A stretch of 64,000 nucleotides of DNA from positions 124,001 to 188,000 of the forward strand of contig LLEY01000066.1 of assembly GCA_001414485.1 (NCBI GenBank). Reading direction: 5' to 3'. This DNA is from Calycina herbarum. Taxonomy: Eukaryota > Ascomycota > Leotiomycetes > Helotiales > Pezizellaceae. The notes beneath the pieces are model-generated. The model was not told the DNA's origin. It saw nothing but the letters and a program-made list of their open reading frames with translations, and searched no databases. Shown here piece after piece: positions 25,004 to 34,693 of the stretch (positions are counted from its first letter, which is position 1; each line of letters begins with the position of its first letter). Both the position numbers and the translations under genes were made by a program.

Positions 25004-25134
25004 GGCCAGATGGCGGAGTGGTTAACGCGACAGCCTAGAAAGCTGTTCTCCTCGGAGGCGCAAGTTCGAATGTAAGCATTGCAATAATCATCCGACGATT
25101 TCCCCAACTAATAGCAAATAGCTTGTTCTGGTCG
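25004..25134 (+). tRNA. tRNA-Ser(AGA) with a 50-bp insertion in the T arm
   Basis: The acceptor strand GGCCAGA (25004-25010) pairs with TCTGGTC (25127-25133), followed by the discriminator G at 25134. The D stem is GCG/CGC. The anticodon stem ACAGC/GCTGT encloses CTAGAAA with anticodon AGA at 25037-25039. The long variable arm, typical of tRNA-Ser, is CTCC-TC-GGAG (25048-25057). The T stem GCAAG and loop TTCGAAT (25060-25071) are followed by a 50-bp insertion (25072-25121), then the 3' T-stem strand CTTGT (25122-25126). Removing the insertion restores every stem. A T7 run follows at 25144-25150. Canonical tRNA introns sit after position 37, so this location (between 60 and 61) is abnormal. 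It may be a functional gene with an odd intron or a pseudogene. Confidence 0.8.
25072..25121 (+). other. Spliceosomal-type intron inside the tRNA gene
   Basis: Exactly 50 bp: it begins GTAAGC, has the branch-like AACTAAT at 25106-25112, and ends AAATAG. There are 9 nt between CTAAT and the end, the same spacing as in the alpha-galactosidase intron (42928-42977, also 50 bp). The SRA-YDG introns are 50 and 49 bp. All intron signals of local mRNA genes are therefore present. It interrupts the internal B-box promoter after GTTCGAAT. Splicing is an inference. Confidence 0.65.
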
Positions 25135-25143
25135 AATATTATC

Positions 25144-25150
25144 TTTTTTT
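25144..25150 (+). terminator. Pol III T-run terminator
   Basis: Seven consecutive T residues 9 bp downstream of the tRNA 3' end, the standard RNA polymerase III termination signal. Confidence 0.7.
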
Positions 25151-25183
25151 GTCCTTTTCTTTTTTGAAAGAATGTTAGTTGAG

Positions 25184-25234
25184 CCCGGGAGTATCCCGGG
25201 CCGGGCATTGTTGCGGGGTTTTGTAGGCCCGCAA
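25184..25234. repeat. GC-rich palindromes downstream of the tRNA
   Basis: CCCGGG-AGTAT-CCCGGG (25184-25200) is followed by a stem TTGCGGG/CCCGCAA (25211-25234). The GC content is unlike the surrounding AT-rich sequence. The role is unknown. Confidence 0.5.
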
Positions 25235-25458
25235 TATTACGGGTGTGAGTGAGTAAAGCTTTAATTTATGACAAAGTCCGTTCTAGTTGACAGTGGAGCC
25301 CGACGAAGTACTGTCTAGCGTTTGTGACTTCGAGATTGCAGAATGTGAATAGCTTCATTCCACTACAGCTTCATTCTTGGGCCGTACCTTCAACTCAGCT
25401 CCTCCCGTTCAGCGCCTCGACTCTCTTTCTTTCAGATCTGAACCTGCGGTCGGGTCTA

Positions 25459-25483
25459 GAGGCGCAAGTTCGAATCTTGTTCT
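25459..25483 (+). repeat. Uninterrupted tRNA-Ser T-arm fragment
   Basis: 25 bases identical to the joined T arm of the tRNA at 25004-25134, with the 50-bp insertion absent. The match runs from the end of the variable arm through the T loop and the 3' T-stem strand into the acceptor, then diverges. No 5' tRNA half precedes it. A T run follows at about 25505. Confidence 0.7.
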
Positions 25484-25509
25484 CCTCGAGTCTCTCTTGT
25501 TACTTTTTT

Positions 25510-26797
25510 TAATATATATATCAATTTTTTCCAAAAAAAAATAAAAATTGGCGATCATTCCTAGAATTGTGAAAGTGGGCAGCTTAAAAGCATCGGCCAG
25601 GAACATGAATGAGCATGGAGATGAGAGGTCTACGAAATATGCTTCAATTTTAATTTACTGGGGTTAGAAAAACTGTTCAAGGAATGCGCATTGGATATTT
25701 GCGTTCTAGAAAGTTGTGAGCAAAGTTGGTTGCCTGCAAGTTGCTAGCCATCTATCGAGAATTGTCCGGCTTTGTATTACCACCTATCAATCTCTACTCT
25801 CAAAACCAACCTATTGTGAAGACAAAAGTAGGTTTTCAAGAAGTTACGTTGTGATGAAAGGTAGTATATAGCTCAATCTCAATTAAAAACTCACCCGAAA
25901 CAACGCTCAAGTATTCTAGCTTTTAACCATCCAACATCGCTAACGGCGGACAGTTCTATAGCTTGTGCGCAACTTCTCTTGATCTGATCAAATGAGATTT
26001 GACAAGTCCAGATCACTGAAGGAGAAATGTCAGGATCTCGTCTCAAGTCTCTATAATTTGTGACTAATAGTCCACTCTTGAGTCTTGACTTACTCTATTG
26101 ACCCTGAGGGTACAGCGTGATATATCTCTAGAGAAGTTTATCCATGTTACTGTTGCACTCATATATATAGCTTCTTAAGTGGTTGCTACAGAAATTACTT
26201 TGATTTTGCAGAAGTATAAACTTCCCAAGATGCGTGCTCTTTGAAGACCAATTTTAAAAATAGATGTAAAACTCTCGCCGACGACTACGCCACGTTCGAT
26301 CGCATTTCGAAGTTTCAGTGATTGACTAAAAAGGTAAAGTGTTTGAAGATTCTCAATCCTTCTTACGTCCCGCAGTTGTTACAGGTAGAATCGTACATCC
26401 TTATAAAAGGCATTACAAGTGAAATTAAAGAAAATTAAGAAAGGAATTCCAGGTAACTAGCTATCACATCATGTATAATATTAGGCTTAATCCTTCATCA
26501 TAAATTAGTTGAGTTGTAACCAAAATGTGCACTTCGATTGGCTCGCTTGTTGCGTGACATGGAAACTCGCCGTTTGGCTGTTTCAAAATGATCTTGGGCG
26601 GAGGCGGAGGCTTACTGTGATATACGAATGACTAAACAACTCAACGATATCGTAGAAAATTTAGGGATAGTGGTCATAAAGAAAAACATATAAATGGGGG
26701 GGGGGAGCACAGTCATGATTTCGATCATCACCTCAGCAGCGATAACCTTAACGATAACCTTGTCTACTTCTCTTTTTAAGCTTCACCAACTATCATC
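25510..26797. other. Intergenic, no gene seen
   Basis: No convincing ORF. The region ends in the leader of the secreted-protein gene, which includes a run of ten or more G residues starting at 26696. Confidence 0.5.
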
Positions 26798-27739
26798 ATG
26801 TATATCAACAATCTCCTCGTTTCCTTGTGTCTTCTTTACCCACTCCTTGCTGTCGCCCAAAAGGAGAAACAGGCTTACTGCGATATGAAGAAAGCTCCCA
26901 ACGTCAATGGTTGTCTAGATATTAAGGACCATGGTGTCAAAGACACGGAGTTCTACAACGACAACGAATGGTGGAGCGATAACTGCCGAGTGAACGTCAA
27001 TGGTGGCAGCCCCTCTATAACGGGCAGCGATCTCAAGCAAGTAATTCAGAACATCCTGGATACTTGCGACTCTGGCTTCGAGTACATTAAAGGCGTCCGT
27101 GTCGAAGGTGGGTATTCTCCGACTTGACTTCTCCCATTTGGGGTGTCTACCTTGTTCCTCCACCCTGTCTCCTCCACATTCTCCTCAGAAATACTGACTC
27201 CATAATTCGCAGTCAACCTATGCACAATCGGACAGTCCGGTATTACAGTCGAATGCTCGAGCCCACTGCAAATGGTCCGCGGGTTCCCGACAAAAGCGAA
27301 GCGCGACACCCTCCCCAGTGGCCGCCGCCATCTTACTGATGTGGGTAACACCCAGTCCGCAAATCCCAAACAGGTCTTCTCTCGCGACTCCGAACCTTTC
27401 GAGGGAATCATCTGCGGCGGTGGACCCGGCAGCGCCAAAGTCGATGACTGCTTAGAAGTATCAAACGAGCTGAGAGATAAGAAAAACGTCGATCTTCCGT
27501 ACATAGGAGGTAGTGCAGGTTGCCAGGTCCAAATATGGCCAACAAGTAGGGACAAGAAGAGCACTGAAACTAGCCACTCTTCCTATTCGATGACAGAGGA
27601 TCTCCCGATCTGCGCTGATTCGACCAAAACGTATGTTGGCTTTATCTCAAATTACAACGGATACGATTATCACTTTTTCTTTGGTCAGTTTTGTGGTGCA
27701 TTTGGGACTGGAAGTGGGGACGGCTGCTTCCCTGCTTAG
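26798..27739 (+). CDS. Secreted cysteine-rich protein, 278 residues, unknown function
   Basis: Exon 1 is 26798-27107. A 105-bp intron (27108-27212) has a GTGGGT donor, a CTGAC branch and a CGCAG acceptor. Exon 2 is 27213-27739. The joined frame (837 nt) is open. Residues 1-20 form a signal peptide (hydrophobic run, AVA-Q cleavage). The mature part has twelve Cys (28, 39, 63, 90, 107, 118, 171, 183, 207, 237, 264, 275), allowing six disulfides. Dibasic sites at 133-134 (AKR-D) and 141-142 could be cut by a Kex2-type protease. There is no membrane segment or catalytic motif. It may be an extracellular or host-interaction protein. I do not recognise the family; splicing is well supported because exon 1 alone ends three codons past the intron start region. 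Confidence 0.72.
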
Positions 27740-29388
27740 GAGGAAAGCACTAGGTGGAGAGCTGTTGAGCTTTTAGCATGCACGCATTCTTTCATTGCTT
27801 TTGTTGGGAGGATGGAGAGAGTCTCTACTGTTTTGAATTCCTGTACTGAATTATCTTGTCTTATAACAATTGTAACCTGTTTTTGGCGCGTAACTTTTCT
27901 CAAGGCCCTCTCTATTCTGCTTATATAGAATATGAAAGAGCCTTGTAGGAGTTCTAGACTCTTTACTAAGCCCCCTTAGAAGTTACCTATAGGTTAATTA
28001 GTTCATTTTCCAGCCGAAGCGACAAAGAAAGTGCGCCGGTTGATTCGTTTACAATTTGGCATGAAGAATGGTCAGAAGGGTAAGAGAGGCGTGAGAGGCG
28101 TGAGAGGCGTGAGAGGCGTGAAAGTATTTGGGGCTGTGATATAAGAATGACTAACAGATACCTGAAATACCTGAGAAATAAAAATTTGATGACAGTAACG
28201 TTTCAAGAAAGCAGTCAAGGAAAGAGGGAAACATTGGAGAGAATCTATGTGACAGTACTATGCGATATTTACATCTAGCTACTCGACGACGAAAGATAGC
28301 TTCTTCGTGATTTTGAAGTGCTTTCATTACAAACCCCGAAACTCCTAAGTAAGCCACGAAATTTAAGCAAACTTAGCTCAATTCCTAAAGAGGCTAAAAA
28401 GAGGTCTTATATAACCTTATCTAAAGTAAACTCGAGTTGTTTATCAACTCATCAATTATTCGTAGATTAAAAAGTGTCTTAGTGAACTGGTTATTCAGTA
28501 AAAACTAATCGTTGGAAACCATGCTGAGGAAATGCCCGAGATGTCTCGAGATATCATCAAACTGAAACCTTCAAAGCAATGACTACTTGAAATCTCAACT
28601 TGAGGTTACCTGAGAAGAGGGAAAAATGTTTGTCTCTCAGTTTTAACTCAATAATTGAGAATAATACAATTCAATGAGAGATGTTACTTGAGAAATAGTG
28701 AAAATTAGGGCAAAGGACTATTGCAAATTTACTGCAAGTACCTCGCTTTGAATTTTTACTTTAATCTACTAGATGAATAAAATTAGTAAAAGAAGAAGCA
28801 GCCGAAACAGTAAAGCTTTCGGAAGATAACTGTTCATTTACTTCTTAGATATTTAGATAAACACAATATGTCAGACGAGAACCAGAGGAAATAGACTATG
28901 ATTATTAAAAAAAAGTTGAACTTTAATAGCAAGTTCATTTACTTAGCAGTATTTATTTAGGGGAACCAAATATCAAAAAAGCTAAACTAGATAAAGGTGG
29001 CACCACCTCAAAGTTATCACATAAGCCTACTCGCGTAGAAAGCAAAGTAAAATTCTTAGGAAAATCTGGTATCATTATTCAGTTCCTTGCTTATGACTGC
29101 ATTGGTCTATTTCCTGACGAAAAACAAACTCCTCTCAGCCCTGTCATCATTATTCATAACTGTGCCAGTCTAATTCAAGACGAAAAGAAATCTCCCCAGC
29201 CCATTGTCATCATTCATGCTAGACGAAAAAAGATCTCCCCACCTGCAACATGCACTCAAAAACACACCAAATTCATCGTCAATCTAAGGCGTCATAATTC
29301 CATCCATCCATCCATCCATATGTCATTTTATCTGTGAAGTCATTCTGCAAATCGTCCGACGTGCCGTCCATCGCTCCATCTACCGCCC
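27740..29388. other. Intergenic, with a small minisatellite
   Basis: No gene supported. A run of four 10-bp units (GAGAGGCGTG) lies at 28084-28121. Four CCAT units lie at about 29300-29318. The 28.4-29.0 kb part is AT-rich but retains CA and TG, so it is not RIP-altered. Confidence 0.5.
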
Positions 29389-30609
29389 TTACTCCATTGG
29401 AGCGGTGACATCCTCAAATAACTTTCTCTCCTCCCAAGTTGGTCGAGATGTATCGATATCTGGCTGATTGCCGTTTCGGACCAACTTGAACAACTTGTAC
29501 TTTCCGGAGGCGTTCTTCCTATCTCTCTCAAAGAATGTCTCGACGCGATACAAGCCATCATAGCGAAAGCCTGCCTTGGGAGCCCCGTGCCATTTTCCAG
29601 TATACTTGCGAATGACACGAATTGGTTTTTGGCTGGTGTAAGATGTCATCAGTGCCAATGCGCCTTTCTTTGCCTTTTCGTCGACGTTTGTTACCGCAGT
29701 GTTGTGGGCACTGGGCTCCGAGTAGTAAATTGTATCTCCATTGTCGGTATCCTCGTCATAGCCGGAAGCAACCACAATGCTAAAGCAGCCAGTCTCTCCA
29801 GTACCAGTGATTCCGCCCTGCGACTCTCCTATGAAATGTTAGCAATTGATCTGTAATTGAAGGATCTCATAACGTACCATGCGCACCATCTCTGATGAGG
29901 CAATACTGAATTGGCCAACAATCACCAACGGTCAGATCATTATGGCCAAACTTGTGCGAAGTGGGCTTGATCTTTTTGTAGTCGTCAGTGATCGCATACG
30001 TGGTCCTATCGCTCTTGTATTTCTTGATATGGCGCATGATCCCGTCCGGTCCCCAATTGGTGTCGTTCTTGCTGGGTACAAATGCTCTGGCGTTCTTCTT
30101 TTTTGCGAGGGGGCCATCTTGAGTTGGTGATGCGCGCTTGTTTGACCGCTTTTCAGGTTCAACTTCTGGAATCGCCTCTGCGACAACTCCCCAATTCATG
30201 GCATCGTACTCAGCATACAAGCTTTCCGCGATTTGTCTGTAACTATCGGGCAACTTGATGGCTGGATTCTTCAATGTTCCGAGCAAGGATTTGGCGTTGT
30301 ACTGTGTTCTGGGCATATGTTAGCTAAAGGATGTCAATCAGATTGAAAGAATACATACTGGACCTTCTCCGACATCTCAGCTCTTGCCATGTTGTATAGG
30401 GTGCAGATCAAGAGTTTGACGCTGTCTTCGGAGACTTCGGAGAACTTTCCGCGCTTGGACTTGATGGCGAGCTCTTTGAGAGTCGGGCCATCGTACGAAA
30501 GGCCGACTTGAGTTGGGTTGTCGTAAGAGAGGACCAGATCTGCAAGCGCAGCTCTGGGGTCGAAGGTCACATCGTCCAACATCATCGCGGTGCTTGTTGG
30601 GGATGCCAT
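29389..30609 (-). CDS. SRA-YDG domain protein, 373 residues
   Basis: Exon 1 is 30609-30359. Intron 1 (30358-30309, 50 bp) has GTATGT, CTAAC and CCCAG. Exon 2 is 30308-29878. Intron 2 (29877-29829, 49 bp) has GTACGT, CTAAC and CATAG. Exon 3 is 29828-29389. The joined frame is 1122 nt. The N-terminal third is helical. A Lys-rich linker (KRSNKRASP, LAKKKNARA) may direct it to the nucleus. The SRA-YDG fold covers roughly residues 200-355: VGDCWPIQYCLIRDGAHG, then TGCFSIVVASGYDEDTDNGD, then RVIRKYTGKWHGAPKAGFRYDGLYRVE. SRA domains in other proteins read modified cytosine or hemimethylated DNA by base flipping. No RING, SET or nuclease domain is present, so this would be a stand-alone reader. The start ATG is the first in frame and the splice signals are strong. 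Confidence 0.85.
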
Positions 30610-30839
30610 TGTTGGGAGAGGATGCTAGTTTGTAGTGTCAGTTTGAGCGCAAGAAAGATGTTGAAGTAAAACAGCCAAGCAGGCGGTGGTGGTTGCGACA
30701 AAGATGAGGTTTTGTGAGGCGGTTGGCTGAGTGACGTCTGGGGGTCCAGGGTCCACAAGGTGCGGTCCAAGTAAGTGACCAGGTGACTTATTGCTCCAGA
30801 AGTGCAGTCGTAGGGTATTCGTTTGTTTATTAGGTTGTT

Positions 30840-31390
30840 TGAAATAGTCGGAGTAATAGAATAACTTGGGTGAAGTTACTGGAAGTCTTCAATTTGAAGT
30901 CCAGTTGCTTATTGATGTTTTTCTAACCAGTCCAAGTATTCCAGTTATTTGTGAGTGATCAATTTGAGGTCTAGTTGTTTATTGGTTTTGTCCAAACGTT
31001 TCTGAGGAATAGAATCAAATGAATGACGTTACTGGACTTGCGAATCGCCTTCTGAGATCGCACCTTCCTAAAACAGGAAAATGACTCAGATAATTGAATA
31101 ATTTGTAAGAGATTACGACGATTCGTCAATCTGAAGTCCCGCTGTTGATTTCTCTTATCCAGAAAACCCGAGGTAATGGAATGGAACGAATCAAGTTACA
31201 GGAACTTGTCATCTGAATCCAGGATCGTGACTTCCTAAAACAGGAAAATCACTGATATAATTGATCAATATGAAATCTAGTTGTTGATTTCTTTCGTCCA
31301 GAAAAAAACAGAAAATGGAATAGAATAAAGGAAGTTACGAGGACTTGTGACTCGTGGCCAGCTTCAAGATCGTACCTTCCAAATTTGGTG
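30840..31390. repeat. Degenerate tandem repeats of about 150-170 bp
   Basis: At least three decayed units share the blocks TTCCTAAAACAGGAAAAT (31067 and 31232 regions), AGATCG(C/T)ACCTTCC and TAGTTGTTGATTTCTT. The block GATCGCACCTTCC recurs near 31055, 31225 and 31370. It is not coding. Confidence 0.55.
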
Positions 31391-31515
31391 TATGCTCTAG
31401 AAATCCTCAAAAGACCTGGGAATTTGTTAGCTCTTGATATCTTTATCTAAGAGTTTCTAATCATATAGAGCACTTACAGGTATGTTTTCAAATTTTAGTT
31501 GACTTTTGACCACTT

Positions 31516-31694
31516 GACAGCCTCACTTCGGTTAAGCAAGAGGAGCCCCTTTTTGAAGCTCTAGGACGATAGGTGTGAATAGTGAGAGCGTGTTGACTCA
31601 GACCAATGAACTATGATATGTTGGTGATGCTTCCCTTGTTGTCTTAGGTATTTTTGATGAGAGCTTGGTCATCGACAGCCTCACTTCGGTTAAG
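31516..31694 (+). repeat. Direct repeat with 158-bp period
   Basis: The 21-base block starting GACAGCCTCACTTCGG occurs at 31516-31536 and 31674-31694. Each copy is followed by a GGAGCCCC/GGTGCCCC plus T-run motif. A partial third start (TTGACAGCAC) is near 31860. Confidence 0.55.
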
Positions 31695-32139
31695 ATTGGG
31701 GTGCCCCTTTTTTCGGAACACAAGACAGTAATCCAGGCTGAAGTCAAACCCACAACAATGGAACACAACTGGGTGGTTGTCTTCTGTGATGTCTTAGGTT
31801 CTTATAGGTCAGTCTCTAGTTGTGATGTGTTGCTAACCTGAACAGGTATGCTTTCCTTGTTGACAGCACAACAATGTAGGTAAGTGTAGGCAGTTGGCTG
31901 GCTTGAGAAGTAATAGAGTATAATAATTCTGCTTTCTTTGCCACTGAATGCTAGTGCAAATATAGTATGCAAGTTCAGGTTGACCAGGGTTGGGCCTTGG
32001 AAGTGGCGAGGCCAGAACACGTGAATTCGTGTCAATGTGGCGAAGTAGAACTCGGAAGAAGTTGCTGGAAACTCGAAGCAGCGCTCAAGGGGGCAGGCCC
32101 TTGTTATGTGCCCACGAGACCCTAGCCCTTGTTCGCGGG

Positions 32140-32403
32140 CTCCTCGTGTACGAGACAACCGTCCGATTTTAGTACAGGCCCGAGCGCCTAAAACACCACA
32201 CCAAAACATCAAGATTTTAAGAGGTAAAAAGGTCTAATATCTTGTCATTTAGCTATCTCGCTCTATACATTCCCATAGTCTCCTATTATACCATCTATAC
32301 ATTCTAGTCTAGCTATGTTAAAAAAGGGGGTAATCTTAGGTGTTTATTGTTGTTGGCGCTCGGCCCTGTACTAAAATCGGACGGTTGTCTCGTACACGAG
32401 GAG
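32140..32403. repeat. Near-perfect 49-bp inverted repeat around a 166-bp spacer
   Basis: Arms 32140-32188 and 32355-32403 are reverse complements with one mismatch (CAGGCCC versus CAGGGCC context). The core CCGTCCGATTTTAGTACAGG pairs with its complement. The spacer is AT-rich and non-coding. This could be a MITE-like element or a hairpin RNA source. No clear target duplication was found. Confidence 0.8.
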
Positions 32404-33194
32404 GCGGGGTAATAAATAATTGCGTACTACGACGACTAGCAACCGCGATGATTTATATTTCGCGGTGGCTTCCCGTAAGATATGATCCAATTGAGAGCTT
32501 TCTCGATAATTTATTGTTTCCAGTTCCTTGTAACAGGCCTTTTGATTAAGAGGCTGGACGAAATAATTTCCCTTGGTGCTTAAGTGGTGCGGGGTTCCAA
32601 TCTGCAAGATACAGGGTATGATGGAACACCAAAAGTTGTCGCAATATCACGATGGTCTTCCAGGTTTCTATCCGTTTTATTTATAAGAAAGAGATACTGT
32701 ACTTACAATAATTTACTACTCGTCTTTTCTGTTGGTATGTATGGGTAATGCTCCTACTCTGCGATGTAACTTCCGCGTCGGGAATTAATTGCGATTGATG
32801 CAGGACCTTGATTGAAGGCAGCGCAATCTAATTGCAATTGTTCGTAACTTATGATGATCTTAGATGATACTCAGGTAATTGTCAATCTATTTACTCTCTT
32901 ATGAAATGAAGTTGGCGAGTTGATGTCCAAGATATTTTAGACACGTGATGATGTCAAATTGATGGTGTTGATGAAAATGTGAGGAAAAACGATGTAGAGA
33001 AGAGTCAATAAATCAAAAATGGGGGAAATTACTTCTTATATACACTTACATCTCTGCACCTTTTTAGTCAAAGTACTAGGCTCGTTTCAGAAGGTGTTAG
33101 ACTTCAGCTGCAACAAATCTGCGACTGTTTATCCGCACCTATGAGAGAAGAAACGATCCGCTTTTTAGCGAAGTTATCGACAAGCTAAAAGGTC

Positions 33195-33625
33195 TTGAAC
33201 TGAAATTAAGAGATTTCTTAAAGAAAAATAGAATATTAGCTAGAAATAAGATTAGAATTAGTAGATCTAAGCTAATAATCTCTTAAACTCTTAAATCTTA
33301 TTAAGAAATAAGAAATTTTTTATAATTCTTAGATTAATAGAAGAATTTTTAAAGAGAAAATAAGACTTCTCTTAAAAGTTATTAGCTATTAGTTAGAGAC
33401 TAAGTTAGAATCAGTTCTTAAGAAGTAATTTTCTCTTAATCTCTTAAATTTAAATAAGTATTAAGGAATTTCTTAAAAAATCTTATAAGAAAATAAGAAA
33501 CTTCTAAATCTAAATTAAGAAATAGCTCTCTTTCTCTACTCTTCTAACTATAGAAAAAGAGATATTCTTAATCTCTAATCTACTCTCTATCTAATCCTAA
33601 AATCTTACTTTAATCTAAGAAGATG
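33195..33625. mobile_element. Small RIP-degraded relic
   Basis: About 430 bp of AT-rich sequence with almost no CA or TG, in sharp contrast to its flanks and like the large RIP blocks. It probably marks a short transposon fragment that was once repeated. The family is not identifiable. Confidence 0.5.
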
Positions 33626-34359
33626 AAAAAACACTAATCTGAAATTCTTAAAATCCAATTAAGCGATAAGACACGCTGAGAATCGGATCTTACGCTGCGA
33701 TATGCAACAAAACTTTGAGAGTCACATGTTTGCTGTTCAATTATTTATAATTATTTATTCTTTTTGATGAAGAGATATAACACTATTCATCCGCATTACG
33801 TCTATAAAAGCTTCCATATTCTCGAAACTCAGAAATTGTGAGGTTAAGATGATGAGAAACTTCATGAGCACGTGGACAGACCTCCCATCTACTGAGTTTC
33901 CATGTCATCTTGATTTTATAATAATGAATTACATTTGACCGCTTAACTAACTTGCATTTCCTAGACCAAGACTGAAGTTTTCTTGAATAATTTGAAAATA
34001 TCGAGATCTTGATCATTTGATTTCACCGCTCATGGACCCCGCCGCCTTCGAAAAAGCCCGACAAAAAGGAGAAAGATTTTGAATTCTTTAATCAAGTCAA
34101 GTCAAATATGTAAGAAGTACAAAGACCAGATCCCGAACCCAAAAATGTGAAAGGAACTGTAGTCGAAGTTAGGTAGAGCCTTGTTGTAGAAACGTGATTT
34201 TGCGAGTAATATTTCAGACCAATGAAGGAGCACCAATCAAGGCTTGCGGCTGTCAAACTCGGAACTTTCCAGTACAGTACTACGTTGGAACTTGATTGTT
34301 CCAAAAGGCTTGGGCTAATAGTCCCGAATTGTTCCATGATCTTAGGATAATATGCTTGA

Positions 34360-34446
34360 ATTGCCCCAAAAGCTTGGAACAACGAAGGCTGGGTAGGCAG
34401 GTACGAACCTGGCGAATTTACTGCCACATTTAATATTCATCGCGAG
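34360..34446 (+). repeat. Dispersed repeat, copy 2
   Basis: Contains the exact 19-base core (34392-34410) shared with 23613-23631, with weaker similarity on both sides. It lies about 250 bp downstream of the end of the ABC transporter gene, in its 3' flank. Confidence 0.6.
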
Positions 34447-34693
34447 ATCACTCTCAAATCGTAGCAATAAGATTTTGCAACTACCTATAAATAATCTACA
34501 CATATGATATACGCAAAATATACAAAATCTAAATTCTAAAACCCACTCCAAGCTAACAACAACAAACAACAACAAAAAGAAACTTTTATATTAGAGATCA
34601 ACGCTAACATATCATAGCATGAAAATTCCAAGGTATACGGCGCTGTAGATAGAACAAAAGTCGCTTCGGAAAGTAAAGGAATAGATGACCCGT

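Noticed and set aside
25184..25234. GC palindromes considered as a rho-independent-type terminator
   Set aside because: This is a eukaryotic genome. The Pol III terminator is the T7 run at 25144-25150, and the palindromes lie beyond it.
28084..28121. Short GGCGTGAGAG array considered as a CRISPR-like or telomeric repeat
   Set aside because: Units are only 10 bp with no spacers and do not match TTAGGG; a simple minisatellite.
31516..31560. Possible tRNA-like sequence near the CTCACTTCGGTTAAG repeat
   Set aside because: No cloverleaf could be drawn and no A- or B-box pair was present. The T run is part of the repeat.
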